A stretch of 64,000 nucleotides of DNA. It comes from Thermus thermophilus (GTDB lineage Bacteria; Deinococcota; Deinococci; Deinococcales; Thermaceae). Every line of letters starts with the position of its first letter. The first letter of the stretch is position 1. The translations under genes were made by a program, and so were the position numbers. Location: contig NZ_AP025158.1 in assembly GCF_019974155.1 (NCBI RefSeq), positions 1,798,001 to 1,862,000 of the forward strand. Reading direction: 5' to 3'. Shown here in pieces: positions 42,613 to 50,402 of the stretch. The notes under the pieces are model-generated. The model saw only the letters and a program-made list of their open reading frames with translations, searched no databases and had not been told where the DNA came from.

Positions 42613-44175
42613 TCAAAGCGCCCGGGGGTTCAACTCCCAGACCTCCCTGCGCCCCTCCCGATGGACGCGAACGTACCCGTGGGCCTCGAGGAGCCGCAGG
42701 GCCTCCCGCACGGCCTGGGTGGTGCGCCCCACGGCCCGGGGGCCGTAGCGCACCACGTCCGGCGTGGCGATGGGCGACGCGCCCCCCCGCGCCCGCTCCC
42801 GCAGCCACTCCAGGAGGCGCGCGGCCCGCCGAAGGGGCTCGGGCACCCGGGCCCCCTCCATCAGCCGCCGGTGTTCCAGCATGTACCACTCGGCTAGGGC
42901 GATGCCCCGCTCCATGTGCTCGGGGCCCAGGCGGGTGAGGGAAGGGTCCTCGAAGAGGCCCAGGACCAGGGCGAGGCGCACCGCGTGCTCAGGCGTTTTG
43001 GCTGCGAACGCCCGGGCCTCCCCAAGTTCCTCCTTCTGCGCCTCCAGGTGCTCAAAAAACGCCACGTACAGCCGCTTGGCGGCGGGGTGCAGGGGGAGGC
43101 TGGGGAGTTCCAGCCCCCGCACCCGGGCCTCGGGGTCGTCCCGGACGTTCCCGGCGGTGGCCTCGAGGAGGGCGTCCAGACGGCCCTGGTAGGCGATGTA
43201 GGCGGGGTTTCGCGTCAGGTCCTCCTCCACGTAGCGCCGGGGGCCCACCTGGGGGGCCCAGGCGGTGAAGAAGCGCGCCAAGAGTCCCTGGTTTCGCACC
43301 AGGCGGTCCTCGAGGAGGTCCCGGGCCACCTCGGGTTGCATGCCCAGGTGGACGCTGAGCCGCCTCCCGAGGAGGAGGCGCTTCCCGTCCCCCTGCCGGG
43401 CCCGCTCCACTCCCTGCCCGTCCCAGAGGCGGCTCAGGACGGAGATGGTGTAGAGGCGCCTCTCCTCGCTCATGGCGTGGCCGCCCAGGAACACGCCGGC
43501 CTCGGAGACGAACAGCCCCACGCTGGGCCAGTCGTCCGCCAGGGCGCTCACGATGGCCTCGGTGGTGGCGTCCGAGAGGAGGAACATCCCGCTCCACGGC
43601 CTGGCCGGGGGGAGGCCCAGGGCCTTCAGGGCCTCGGCCCGCTCCTCCCGGGAGAGGCCCTTCTCCCCCTGGATGCGCCGGCGCTCCGCCTCCCAGGCCT
43701 CGCGCTCCGCGCGCCAGGCCTCCTCGGCCAAGGCGGCAACCTCCGCCTTCGCGGTCTGCCACGCCCGGGCGGGCAGGAGGGCGAGGCGGTCCAACTCCGT
43801 TTTGCGCTCCCCCGAGTCGGCCACGGTCAGGAAAAACAGGCTCGCCGGGTACGTCCGCCCGTCCACCACGGCGTTGGCGATGCCCTGGGCCCCCAGGGAC
43901 GCCCCGGCGAGGAACGCGGCGGCGGTCAGGGCCTCCGCGCCCTGGACCACGCGCAGGGCCTCCCGCACCACGCCCTCCAGGGGCCCGAGGGCCTCGAGGG
44001 GGTAGGGCTCGGGCGGGTCGGCCTCCCGGAACAGGGGCAGGGGCTCCGGCCAATCGTCCACGTCCTCGGGCCGCACGTAGGGGGCGTTGCGCAGGGCCTC
44101 GAGGGCCTTCTCGGGGTCCAACTCATCGGCCTGTTGCGAAATACCGTTCAAAACCTTAGAGTGTTCCTTGAGCAT
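42613..44175 (-). CDS. DUF3987 protein, helicase-like replication protein of the element
   Basis: 520 residues. ATG 44175 follows GAGGAGG. Pattern EALTAAAFLAGASLGAQGIAN then ASLFFLTVADSGERKTELDRL, where GERKT sits at the P-loop position (normally GxGKS/T), then SGMFLLSDATTEAIVSAL, LFVSEAGVFLGGHAM and a C-terminal winged-helix-like region (ATPDVVRYGPRAVGRTTQAVREALRLLEAHGYV). DUF3987 proteins accompany primases on phages and integrative elements. Overlaps the primase gene by 20 bases. Confidence 0.8.
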   Translation of the reverse strand: MLKEHSKVLNGISQQADELDPEKALEALRNAPYVRPEDVDDWPEPLPLFREADPPEPYPLEALGPLEGVVREALRVVQGAEALTAAAFLAGASLGAQGIANAVVDGRTYPASLFFLTVADSGERKTELDRLALLPARAWQTAKAEVAALAEEAWRAEREAWEAERRRIQGEKGLSREERAEALKALGLPPARPWSGMFLLSDATTEAIVSALADDWPSVGLFVSEAGVFLGGHAMSEERRLYTISVLSRLWDGQGVERARQGDGKRLLLGRRLSVHLGMQPEVARDLLEDRLVRNQGLLARFFTAWAPQVGPRRYVEEDLTRNPAYIAYQGRLDALLEATAGNVRDDPEARVRGLELPSLPLHPAAKRLYVAFFEHLEAQKEELGEARAFAAKTPEHAVRLALVLGLFEDPSLTRLGPEHMERGIALAEWYMLEHRRLMEGARVPEPLRRAARLLEWLRERARGGASPIATPDVVRYGPRAVGRTTQAVREALRLLEAHGYVRVHREGRREVWELNPRAL

Positions 44176-45193
44176 CAGTTTCCTCCTCTCCCGGGGCGGC
44201 CTCCACCCGCCCCGCAAGCTTTTTCGCCACCAGAACATCAAGCCAGTCCGCGCCGTCTGGCGGCACGGCCAGCTTCACCGCGATCCCCAGCGCCAAAAGC
44301 TGCTTCGCCAGTTTTTTCCCAGCTTCCACCCCCCTCTCGTCCCCGTCAGCCGCGATCAAGACCTCTCCCACCCCGGGTGGGGGCTCCCACGCCTCGAGGC
44401 CCCCCGCGCTCACGGCGGCCCAGGCGGGAAGGCCCGCGGCCTCGCGCACCGCGAGGGCGGTCTCCACCCCCTCGGCCACGGCCAGGACCCCGCCCTCCGG
44501 GGCGTAGAGGCGGATGGCCGCCCCCTTCAGGCCCCCCTCGAGGACCGCCTTGGTGAGCTTTTTGGGGCTCCCCACCGGGGCCTTCCCCCTCCCGTCCGGG
44601 CTCAGATAGACGCGGTGCAGGGCCACCAGGCCGTGCTGAGTGTGCTCCACCCGGGCGAGGAGGGCGGGGAAGGCCCCCAGGATCTTCCCCTCCTCCCGGT
44701 ACTCCAGGCCGGGGTGGAGGCGGAGGTTCTGGAGGCCGGGGAGGACGGCCTCGAGGCTCAGGCCCCGGGCCTCGAGGTAGCGCCGGCCCAGCTCCGCGCC
44801 GGGGCGGTCAAGGGGGACGGCCCGGGCCCAGATGGCCTCGAGGAGCCTCCGCCGCCCCTCGTCCGGTCGGGGCTCGGGGCGGGGAGAGGGCGCGGGCCGA
44901 ACGCGGCGGAAAACCTTCCCCGCAAGCTCCTCGTGGGAGTCGGGAAACAGGTCGCGCCACGCAAGGCCTAGGGCCTCGAGGACGGCCTCCGTGGGGCAAC
45001 CCGCGAAGCAATGGATCAAGAGCCGCCCCTGGGGGCTGAGGCAGATGGAGAGGCTGGGATCCCTGTCCTCGTGGGCGGGGCAATGGCCGATCCACCGGCC
45101 CTGGCCCGAAGGGCGAGCCCGGGTGGCCCAGAGGATGTGCTCGAGGACCCCCTCGGGGCCTAGGGTGCGAGTACCGGCGGGCACCGGGTTCAT
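44156..45193 (-). CDS. CHC2 zinc-finger and Toprim primase of the element
   Basis: 345 residues. N-terminal CHC2-type zinc finger (IGHCPAHEDRDPSLSICLS...IHCFAGCP) and a C-terminal Toprim domain with Glu in LAVAEGVETALAV and DxD in IAADGDERGVEAG. Synthesises RNA primers, probably at an origin on the element. ATG 45193 chosen for GGAGGTGA just upstream. Cotranscribed with DUF3987. Confidence 0.88.
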   Translation of the reverse strand: MNPVPAGTRTLGPEGVLEHILWATRARPSGQGRWIGHCPAHEDRDPSLSICLSPQGRLLIHCFAGCPTEAVLEALGLAWRDLFPDSHEELAGKVFRRVRPAPSPRPEPRPDEGRRRLLEAIWARAVPLDRPGAELGRRYLEARGLSLEAVLPGLQNLRLHPGLEYREEGKILGAFPALLARVEHTQHGLVALHRVYLSPDGRGKAPVGSPKKLTKAVLEGGLKGAAIRLYAPEGGVLAVAEGVETALAVREAAGLPAWAAVSAGGLEAWEPPPGVGEVLIAADGDERGVEAGKKLAKQLLALGIAVKLAVPPDGADWLDVLVAKKLAGRVEAAPGEEETDAQGTL

Positions 45194-45198
45194 CGTGC

Positions 45199-45378
45199 TC
45201 ACCTCCCTCGCCCCTCGAGGGCGGGGGCGGTTTTTTCCGCCCCCTCCTCTTCGCGGTGCAGGTCCCAATCAACCGCCTCGTTGGCCGCGTACAGCGCGTC
45301 AACGCGCCCCTCTGGCGTGAGCACCCGGAGAAGTGCCCGAATAACGGCCAACAACAGCGCGTCAATCGCCCTACGCAT
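45199..45378 (-). CDS. Small helical protein, 59 residues
   Basis: Unrecognised short gene: MRRAIDALLLAVIRALLRV..., then VDALYAANEAVDWDLHREEE and an Arg/Gly end. ATG follows GGAGGGTA and overlaps the stop of the upstream HTH gene; its own stop lies six bases before the primase ATG. The tight packing in the replication operon supports a real gene. Confidence 0.6.
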   Translation of the reverse strand: MRRAIDALLLAVIRALLRVLTPEGRVDALYAANEAVDWDLHREEEGAEKTAPALEGRGR

Positions 45379-45574
45379 TACCCTCCTCCCCGGGCAGGCG
45401 GCCGTGCTCCAGAAGGGCCTCGAGGACGCTGCGGTGGATGAAGAGCTTACGACCGATTTTCACGCCGTAGCGCCGCATGAACCGCCGCACGCCGTCCCGC
45501 CCCAGGCCCAGTTGCGCGCCCAGGATGGGGGCAACCTCGTTGAAACCCAGAAGCTTCTTCTCGCCCTTCATCAC
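45371..45574 (-). CDS. Small excisionase/MerR-type HTH protein
   Basis: 67 residues: LLGFNEVAPILGAQLGLGRDGVRRFMRRYGVKIGRKLFIHRSVLEALLEHG, the layout of helix-turn-helix 17 / excisionase-like proteins (HTH, then wing with Lys/Arg, then helix). First gene of the replication block; overlaps the 59-residue gene by eight bases. Likely an element regulator. Confidence 0.7.
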   Translation of the reverse strand: MMKGEKKLLGFNEVAPILGAQLGLGRDGVRRFMRRYGVKIGRKLFIHRSVLEALLEHGRLPGEEGNA

Positions 45575-45713
45575 GCTCGCACCCTAGCGGCCATTGCCGT
45601 CAGGTTGCGTAGGGGGTAGGAGAGGGCCGCCCGTTCCCGGTTTCCAGGGCGGGGTTGCAAGGTTGCGTTTGGGTGGATAAGCTGAACCTTGCGCATCAGC
45701 CGGATCGCGCGTA

Positions 45714-45746
45714 CGCTCCCACGCCCCCCGTGGGAGCGCCTTTTTT
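45714..45746 (+). terminator. Strong rho-independent terminator on +
   Basis: Perfect 10-bp stem CGCTCCCACG / CGTGGGAGCG, five-C loop, CC and six T. It points rightward although every annotated gene here reads leftward. A TTGCCG (45594-45599), 17 bases, TAGGAG (45617-45622) pair upstream could start a transcript of about 115 bases that ends here. Confidence 0.7.
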
Positions 45747-45942
45747 ACCTCCTTCCCCCCAATCCCCTTTCCAGAAACGCCTCGAGTTCCTTGTACGGGA
45801 TGAGCGTGCGCGCCCCGATTTTCATGGCCTTGAGCTCCCCGCGCCAGATCGCGCGGTAGATCGTAACCCTGCTCACCGAAAGCAAACGCGCGGCCTCGTT
45901 CACGCTCACGGCCAGGGGGGGCTGCCCGGTGCTCTGTTTCAT
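45745..45942 (-). CDS. xis: Excisionase-type HTH protein (AlpA/Xis-like)
   Basis: 65 residues: SVNEAARLLSVSRVTIYRAIWRGELKAMKIGARTLIPYKELEAFLERG, a classic helix-turn-helix 17 excisionase fold. Located near attR at the opposite end from the integrase. Probably directs excision or activates the element; name assigned by position and fold. Confidence 0.75.
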   Translation of the reverse strand: MKQSTGQPPLAVSVNEAARLLSVSRVTIYRAIWRGELKAMKIGARTLIPYKELEAFLERGLGGRR

Positions 45943-46202
45943 CTGCTATCCCTCCGCTTCCACTTGTACCCCAACATATAGTGGTGTCGCAAGTGGCTAC
46001 CTCTACATGTTGTGGTTACCCGCCCCTCGGGGGGCGGGAAAGAGGTTAGCCCTTTTCCAAAGTTTTACCCCCCTTTTTACCCCCATACTACCCCCACGGC
46101 TACCCCTAAACGGAGAAACACCAGGAAACAGCCAAGCGAATAAATCGCGTCCCCGTGCCCCTCCATGGGTCCCCACGGAGCACAGGAAACGTTTTCCAAG
46201 GA
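45943..46202. other. Element right-end region without genes
   Basis: 260 bases upstream of the excisionase gene. Contains hairpin CCCGCCCC-TC-GGGGGGCGGG (about 46019-46038), a phased TACCCC array (46066-46107) and AT-richer patches (ACATATAGTGG, CTACATGTTGTGG) that could hold the xis promoter and accessory-protein sites. No convincing coding frame. Confidence 0.6.
46066..46107. repeat. Phased TACCCC array near attR
   Basis: TACCCCCC (46066), TACCCCCAT (46078), TACCCCCAC (46089) and TACCCCT (46101), spaced 12, 11 and 12 bp, about one helical turn. The same motif is doubled next to attL (30781, 30794). Candidate arm-type sites for integrase or excisionase. Confidence 0.6.
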
Positions 46203-46249
46203 CTTCCTAAGCCCTAGGTCGGGGGTTCGAATCCCTCCGGGCGCACCAG
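46203..46249. repeat. attR: direct repeat copy 2
   Basis: 47-bp repeat of the tRNA-Arg 3' half (anticodon loop through CCA plus one base), identical to 30685-30731. This is the original chromosomal 3' end displaced by integration; it has no acceptor 5' half and is not a functional tRNA. Confidence 0.95.
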
Positions 46250-46260
46250 AACGTAACCCT

Positions 46261-46293
46261 CCCGCCCACGCTTCCGTGGGCGGGGCCTTTTTT
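46261..46293 (+). terminator. Original tRNA-Arg terminator, now beyond attR
   Basis: Stem CCCGCCCACG / CGTGGGCGGG with loop CTTC followed by GCC and six T. Stem identical to the element copy at 30749, loop reverse-complementary. Between here and 46413 I see no convincing gene. Confidence 0.8.
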
Positions 46294-46413
46294 ACGGCAA
46301 ACCTCGTTCCCTCCCTGTACCTTCGGACCCCCGGGGGGAGGGCCTAGGCCCGGAGGTCTTCGTGGTAGACCTGGGCGTAGCGGGCGAGGAGGAGGCGGCC
46401 TTGACCCCCGCGC

Positions 46414-47943
46414 CTAGACCCGGCTACGGCCACGGGGGCGGGAAGGGCCTTCCACAAGGCCCTCCACCCTCTTGGCGGGCTCCAGGTGGAGGCCCGGGAC
46501 CTCCGGCTTGGCCTCGGGGCGGAGGTCCACGTAAAAGCCCCCCTCGGCCTCGGCGATCTTGCCCACCTCGAGGCCCCGCTCCTTGAGAAGGGCCACGAGC
46601 CGGGGCAGGGAGAGCCTCGGCCCCGTGGCCCTGTGGGTGCGCCAGCCCTCCTCCCCGGTGAGGAGGCTCTTCTCCTTGGGGGCCCCGCCCAGGAGGAGGG
46701 CCATGAGGGCCGCCACCACCTCCACCCTTCCCTCGGCGAAGAGCCTCCCGGCGAAGTCCAGGTAGAGCTTGTAGTCCTTCTCCGGAACCCGGGCCAGGCG
46801 GGCCAGGAGGTGGTGCCACTTGGCCTCGAGGACCTCCTCGGGGGTGGGCGGGTTCACCCGCTTGAAGGTGCGGCCCACCGCCTTTTCCAGCTCGGCAAGC
46901 TCCCGCTTCTCCCGGGGCCCGTAGAGGATCACCACCTCGCCTCCCCGGCCCGCGCGGCCCGTGCGCCCCGAGCGGTGCTGGTAGGTCTCCGGCTTGTCGG
47001 GGAGGCGGTGGTGCACCACCAGGTCCACCTCGGGGATGTCCAGGCCCCGGGCGGCCACGTCCGTGGCCACCAGCACCCGCACCTCCCCCTCGCGGAAGGC
47101 CCGCATGACCTTTTCCCGGTCGCTTTGGGAGAGGTCCCCGTGGATGGCCCTGGCCGCGTGGCCCAGGCGGAGAAGCCCCGTGGCCACCTCCTCGGTCTCG
47201 GCCTTGGTGCGGGTGAAGACGATGGCCCGCTTGGGCGCCTTCACGTAGAGGAGGTCGGAAAGGAGGCCCAGGCGGTCGGAGGGGGCCAGGATGGCCTCCT
47301 CCTGGTAGGTCACCCCCTCCTCCCGCACCACGTTGATGACCACGGGGCTTCGCATGTAGCGCTCGGCAAGCCGCCGGGCCCAGGAGGGAAGGGTGGCGGA
47401 GAAGAGGAGGGTCTGCCGGGAAGGGGGCGTGGCGGAAAGCAGGGCCTCCACCTCCTCCTCAAAGCCCATGGAGAGCATCTCGTCCGCCTCGTCCAAGACG
47501 GCGATCTCCACCTGCGAGAGGTCCAAGACCCCTTGCTTCAGGTAGTCCAGGGCCCGCCCCGGGGTGGCCACCACCACGTCCGCCCCCCGGAGAAGCTCTT
47601 CCTTCTGCTTGGCGTAGCCCGTGCCCCCGTACACCGCGACCACCTTCAGGTGGGGGGCCACGGCCTGAAGCTCCCCGGAGACCTGCAGGGCGAGCTCCCG
47701 CGTGGGGGTGAGGACCAACGCCCTGGGCTTCCTGCCCTTTTCCCGGCTCGGGGAGAGCCTCTGGGCGATGGGCAGGGCGAAGGCCAGGGTCTTGCCCGTG
47801 CCCGTGCGGGCCTGGCCGATGAGGTCCTTGCCCTCTAGGGCCAAAGGCAACGCCGCCGCCTGGATGGGGGTGGGGGTGGTGAGGCCGCGCCCGTGGAGGG
47901 CCTCCAGGATCTCCTGCTTCAGGGGAAAGTCTTTAAACTCCAT
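46414..47943 (-). CDS. hera: DEAD-box RNA helicase Hera
   Basis: 509 residues. Q motif and motif I (ARTGTGKTLAFALP), II VLDEADEML, III FSATLPSWA, V VATDVAARGLDIP, VI HRSGRTGRAGRG; then a helical dimerisation domain and C-terminal RNA-binding domain (PRLSLPRLVALLKERGLEVGKIAEAEGGFYVDL) with basic tail. This matches the heat-resistant RNA-dependent ATPase of T. thermophilus, a dimeric helicase implicated in ribosome and RNase P RNA remodelling. ATG 47943 chosen because it gives the known N-terminus MEFKDFPL. Confidence 0.93.
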   Translation of the reverse strand: MEFKDFPLKQEILEALHGRGLTTPTPIQAAALPLALEGKDLIGQARTGTGKTLAFALPIAQRLSPSREKGRKPRALVLTPTRELALQVSGELQAVAPHLKVVAVYGGTGYAKQKEELLRGADVVVATPGRALDYLKQGVLDLSQVEIAVLDEADEMLSMGFEEEVEALLSATPPSRQTLLFSATLPSWARRLAERYMRSPVVINVVREEGVTYQEEAILAPSDRLGLLSDLLYVKAPKRAIVFTRTKAETEEVATGLLRLGHAARAIHGDLSQSDREKVMRAFREGEVRVLVATDVAARGLDIPEVDLVVHHRLPDKPETYQHRSGRTGRAGRGGEVVILYGPREKRELAELEKAVGRTFKRVNPPTPEEVLEAKWHHLLARLARVPEKDYKLYLDFAGRLFAEGRVEVVAALMALLLGGAPKEKSLLTGEEGWRTHRATGPRLSLPRLVALLKERGLEVGKIAEAEGGFYVDLRPEAKPEVPGLHLEPAKRVEGLVEGPSRPRGRSRV

Positions 47944-48014
47944 GCTCTGCCTTTCCGGGCCCACCTGCGCCCGAAAAGGGAGGTAGCGCCCGTAAACCTT
48001 CCCAGCTTAGTGAA

Positions 48015-49226
48015 CTAAGGCACGAAAGTCAAGGGGATGACCTCCACCTCCTCCCCCTCCCGGGCGTCCTGGTCCGGGGGAAGGACCACCAGGGCGTTGC
48101 CGAAGGCCATGGAGCGGAGGACCCCGCTTGACTGGTTCCCCGTGCTCCGCACCGTCCCTTCGGCCAGGGAAAGCACCCCCCGGCGGAAGACCTTCTTCCC
48201 CTTGGCCCCCTTGAAGGGGGTGAGGGCCCGGGCCTTAAGGCGGCCGTAAGGGGGGTCGGTGCGCCCGAGGAGCCGGAAGAGGAAGGGCCTCCCGTAGAGG
48301 AAGAAGGTGACCATGCTGGAGACCGGGTTTCCCGGAAGGCCGAGGACGGGAAGCCCCCCTAGCCTGGCGAAGAGAAGGGGCCCCCCGGGCTGCTGCCGCA
48401 CCTTCCAGAAGACCACCTCCCCGTGGCGCTCCAGCACCTTGCGCACCACGTCGTACTCCCCCATGGACACCCCCCCCGAGGTGAGGAGGAGGTCCAAAGG
48501 CCCGGCCTTCCCAAGCCGCCCAAGCACCGCCTCGGGGTCGTCCGGGACCTTGCCCAGGAGGACGGGCTCCCCGCCCGCCTCGAGGACCAGGCCCAGGAGG
48601 CTGTAGGCGTTGGAGTTGTACACCCCGCCAAAGGGCAGGGGCTCCCCCGGCTCCACCACCTCGTCCCCCGTGGAGAGGATCCCCACCCGGGGCCTCCGGA
48701 AAACCTTGAGGCGGGCGTGGCCCATGGCCGCCGCCAGGCCGAGCCTCCCCGGGGTGAGGAGGTCCCCCCGCCTCAGGTACACCTCCCCCCGCCGGAGGTC
48801 GTCCCCCTTGGGGCGGATGTCCTTGGGGGAAGCGGGGGCGAAGAGGAGAACCCAGTCCCCTTCCCGCCTCGTGTCCTCCACCCGCACCACCGCGTCCGCC
48901 CCCTTGGGGACGGGGGCCCCGGTGTACACGGCCACGGCCTCCCCCCGCCCCACCGCGCCGGGGAAGGGCCTGCCCGCCGGGGCCTCGCCGACCACCTTGA
49001 GGCGCACGGGGGTTTCGGGAGAGGCCCCCAGGGTGTCCTCCGCCCGGCAGGCGTAGCCGTCTATGGCGGTGTCGTCCTGGTCCGGGTGGTCCACCAAGGA
49101 GGCGAGGTCTTCGGCCAAAACGCGGCCAAAGGCCTCCCTTAGGGGAAGCTCCTCCACGGGAAGCCCCGCCTTGGCCTCGGCGAGGACCAGCTCCAACGCT
49201 TCCTCCACGGAGAGGTTCGTCCGCAT
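48015..49226 (-). CDS. moeA: Molybdopterin molybdenumtransferase MoeA
   Basis: Inserts molybdate into molybdopterin in cofactor synthesis. 403 residues: N-terminal SVEEALELVLAEA, DQDDTAIDGYACRAEDT, domain III with STGDEVVEPGEPLPFGGVYNSNAYSL and LLTSGGVSMGEYDVV, and C-terminal beta domain (LPGNPVSSMVTFFLYGRPFL). The stop lies beside the palindrome CTTAGT-GA-ACTAAG (48006-48019). ATG follows GAGG overlapping the MFS gene end. Confidence 0.94.
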   Translation of the reverse strand: MRTNLSVEEALELVLAEAKAGLPVEELPLREAFGRVLAEDLASLVDHPDQDDTAIDGYACRAEDTLGASPETPVRLKVVGEAPAGRPFPGAVGRGEAVAVYTGAPVPKGADAVVRVEDTRREGDWVLLFAPASPKDIRPKGDDLRRGEVYLRRGDLLTPGRLGLAAAMGHARLKVFRRPRVGILSTGDEVVEPGEPLPFGGVYNSNAYSLLGLVLEAGGEPVLLGKVPDDPEAVLGRLGKAGPLDLLLTSGGVSMGEYDVVRKVLERHGEVVFWKVRQQPGGPLLFARLGGLPVLGLPGNPVSSMVTFFLYGRPFLFRLLGRTDPPYGRLKARALTPFKGAKGKKVFRRGVLSLAEGTVRSTGNQSSGVLRSMAFGNALVVLPPDQDAREGEEVEVIPLTFVP

Positions 49227-49232
49227 CGGACC

Positions 49233-50387
49233 TCAGTCTACCTGCTTGAGCCCCCGGAAGGCCCAGGGCCAAAGGAGGATGCCCAGGGTGTAGAGGGCCA
49301 GGGTCCCCCCGAAGAGGAGGTCAAAGGCCCTAAGGCCCAGGGCCTCCTGCACCACTCCGGAAAGGGCACTCGCCAGGGCGAAGAGGAGGCTCCAGAGGGC
49401 GCTTTCCAGGAGGAAGAAGCCGGGGCGCTCCTCCTCGGCCAGGTAGTCCATGACCAAGGCGGCGTACACGGGCCCGGCGGCGTTCATGAGGGCCCCCCGG
49501 ATGAGGAGGGCCAGGGTGACCAGGGGAAGCCAGGGGGCCCAGGCCAAGGCGCCGAGGAAGGGAAGGGAAAGGGCCTGGACGAAGACGATGGCCCCAAGCC
49601 GCCCAAGCCTCTGGACCAGGAGGGGCTGGAGGAGCATGGCCGCCCCCGTGGCCAGGGAGGAGAGGGCGAAGACGAGCCCCGTGGCCCCGTAGCTTAGGCC
49701 GAACTTCTCCTTGAGGAAAAGGTTCAGGAAGGGGATGACGAGCCCCGCCCCGAAGCCGATAACCACCTGGGGCAAAAGGAGCCTGAGCCACACCCGCACC
49801 CGGCCCCAAAGGCGGGGGGGCTTCCCCTCCCCCGTCCCGGGGGAAAGGCCCCGCACCAGGGGGAAGGAGAGCAGGAAAAAGGGCAGGGCGAAGAGGAGGA
49901 CCCACCGCGCCCCGAGGAGGTCCGAGAGGTAGCCCGCAAGCAGGGTGGAGAAGAAGCCGCTCGCCGTGGTCAGGGCCGCCTGCAGGCTGAAGAGGGCCAC
50001 CCGCCTTTCCGGGGGCGCAAGCCGGGCCATCAGGGGGGCCGCCGTGCCCTGCAGAAGGGCCCCCGCCAGGCCGTAACCCGCCAGGGAGGGAAAGACCAGG
50101 ACCCCGAGGCCCAGAAGGAGCCCGCTCGCCACGGCGAGGAAAAAGGACAGGTAGAGGCTTTTCAGGTAGCCGAGGCGGGGGATGAGGTAGGCCAGGGGCA
50201 GGGCGAAGGCCACCCCGGAGAGGAGGACCACCGCCTGGGCCAGGCCGATGGCCTGGCGGGAGAAGCCCAGGGCCTCGAGGTGGAAGTTGAGGAAGAAGTA
50301 GACCAGGTTCCCCCCGAAGGACCAGAGGAAGCTGGCGAGGACCAGGCGGTGGGCGGGCGAAAGGCGTTCTCCCACGGGTTTCTCCAA
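49233..50387 (-). CDS. MFS transporter
   Basis: 384 residues with about twelve hydrophobic helices and a major-facilitator pattern (FGGNLVYFFLNFHLEALGFSRQAIGLAQ at the N-terminus, APPERRVALFSLQAALTTASGFFSTLLAGYLSDLLGARW in the middle). Substrate unknown. Starts shortly after nth ends and runs into moeA, but a functional link to molybdenum metabolism is not shown. Confidence 0.88.
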   Translation of the reverse strand: MEKPVGERLSPAHRLVLASFLWSFGGNLVYFFLNFHLEALGFSRQAIGLAQAVVLLSGVAFALPLAYLIPRLGYLKSLYLSFFLAVASGLLLGLGVLVFPSLAGYGLAGALLQGTAAPLMARLAPPERRVALFSLQAALTTASGFFSTLLAGYLSDLLGARWVLLFALPFFLLSFPLVRGLSPGTGEGKPPRLWGRVRVWLRLLLPQVVIGFGAGLVIPFLNLFLKEKFGLSYGATGLVFALSSLATGAAMLLQPLLVQRLGRLGAIVFVQALSLPFLGALAWAPWLPLVTLALLIRGALMNAAGPVYAALVMDYLAEEERPGFFLLESALWSLLFALASALSGVVQEALGLRAFDLLFGGTLALYTLGILLWPWAFRGLKQVD

Positions 50388-50402
50388 AAAGGGCCCGGCC
50401 CC

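Larger units (their letters stand above)
30685..46249. mobile_element. 15.5-kb integrative element in tRNA-Arg(CCT)
   Basis: Bounded by two identical 47-bp direct repeats (30685-30731 and 46203-46249) that correspond to the anticodon loop through CCA of tRNA-Arg. One repeat-to-repeat unit is 15,518 bp. It carries a tyrosine integrase next to attL, an XRE regulator, an excisionase-type protein next to attR, a primase and DUF3987 protein, and a defence cargo. No structural phage, conjugation or relaxase gene is visible, so it may be a satellite-type or mobilisable integrative element. Confidence 0.93.

Noticed and set aside
46203-46249. Second tRNA-Arg gene
   Set aside because: Contains only the 3' half of the tRNA; bases before 46203 do not form the acceptor 5' strand or D arm.
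46344-46433. 29-codon minus-strand frame ending ARYAQVYHEDLRA before hera's stop
   Set aside because: Tail looks protein-like, but the frame is very short and overlaps the end of hera; no ribosome-binding site stands out.
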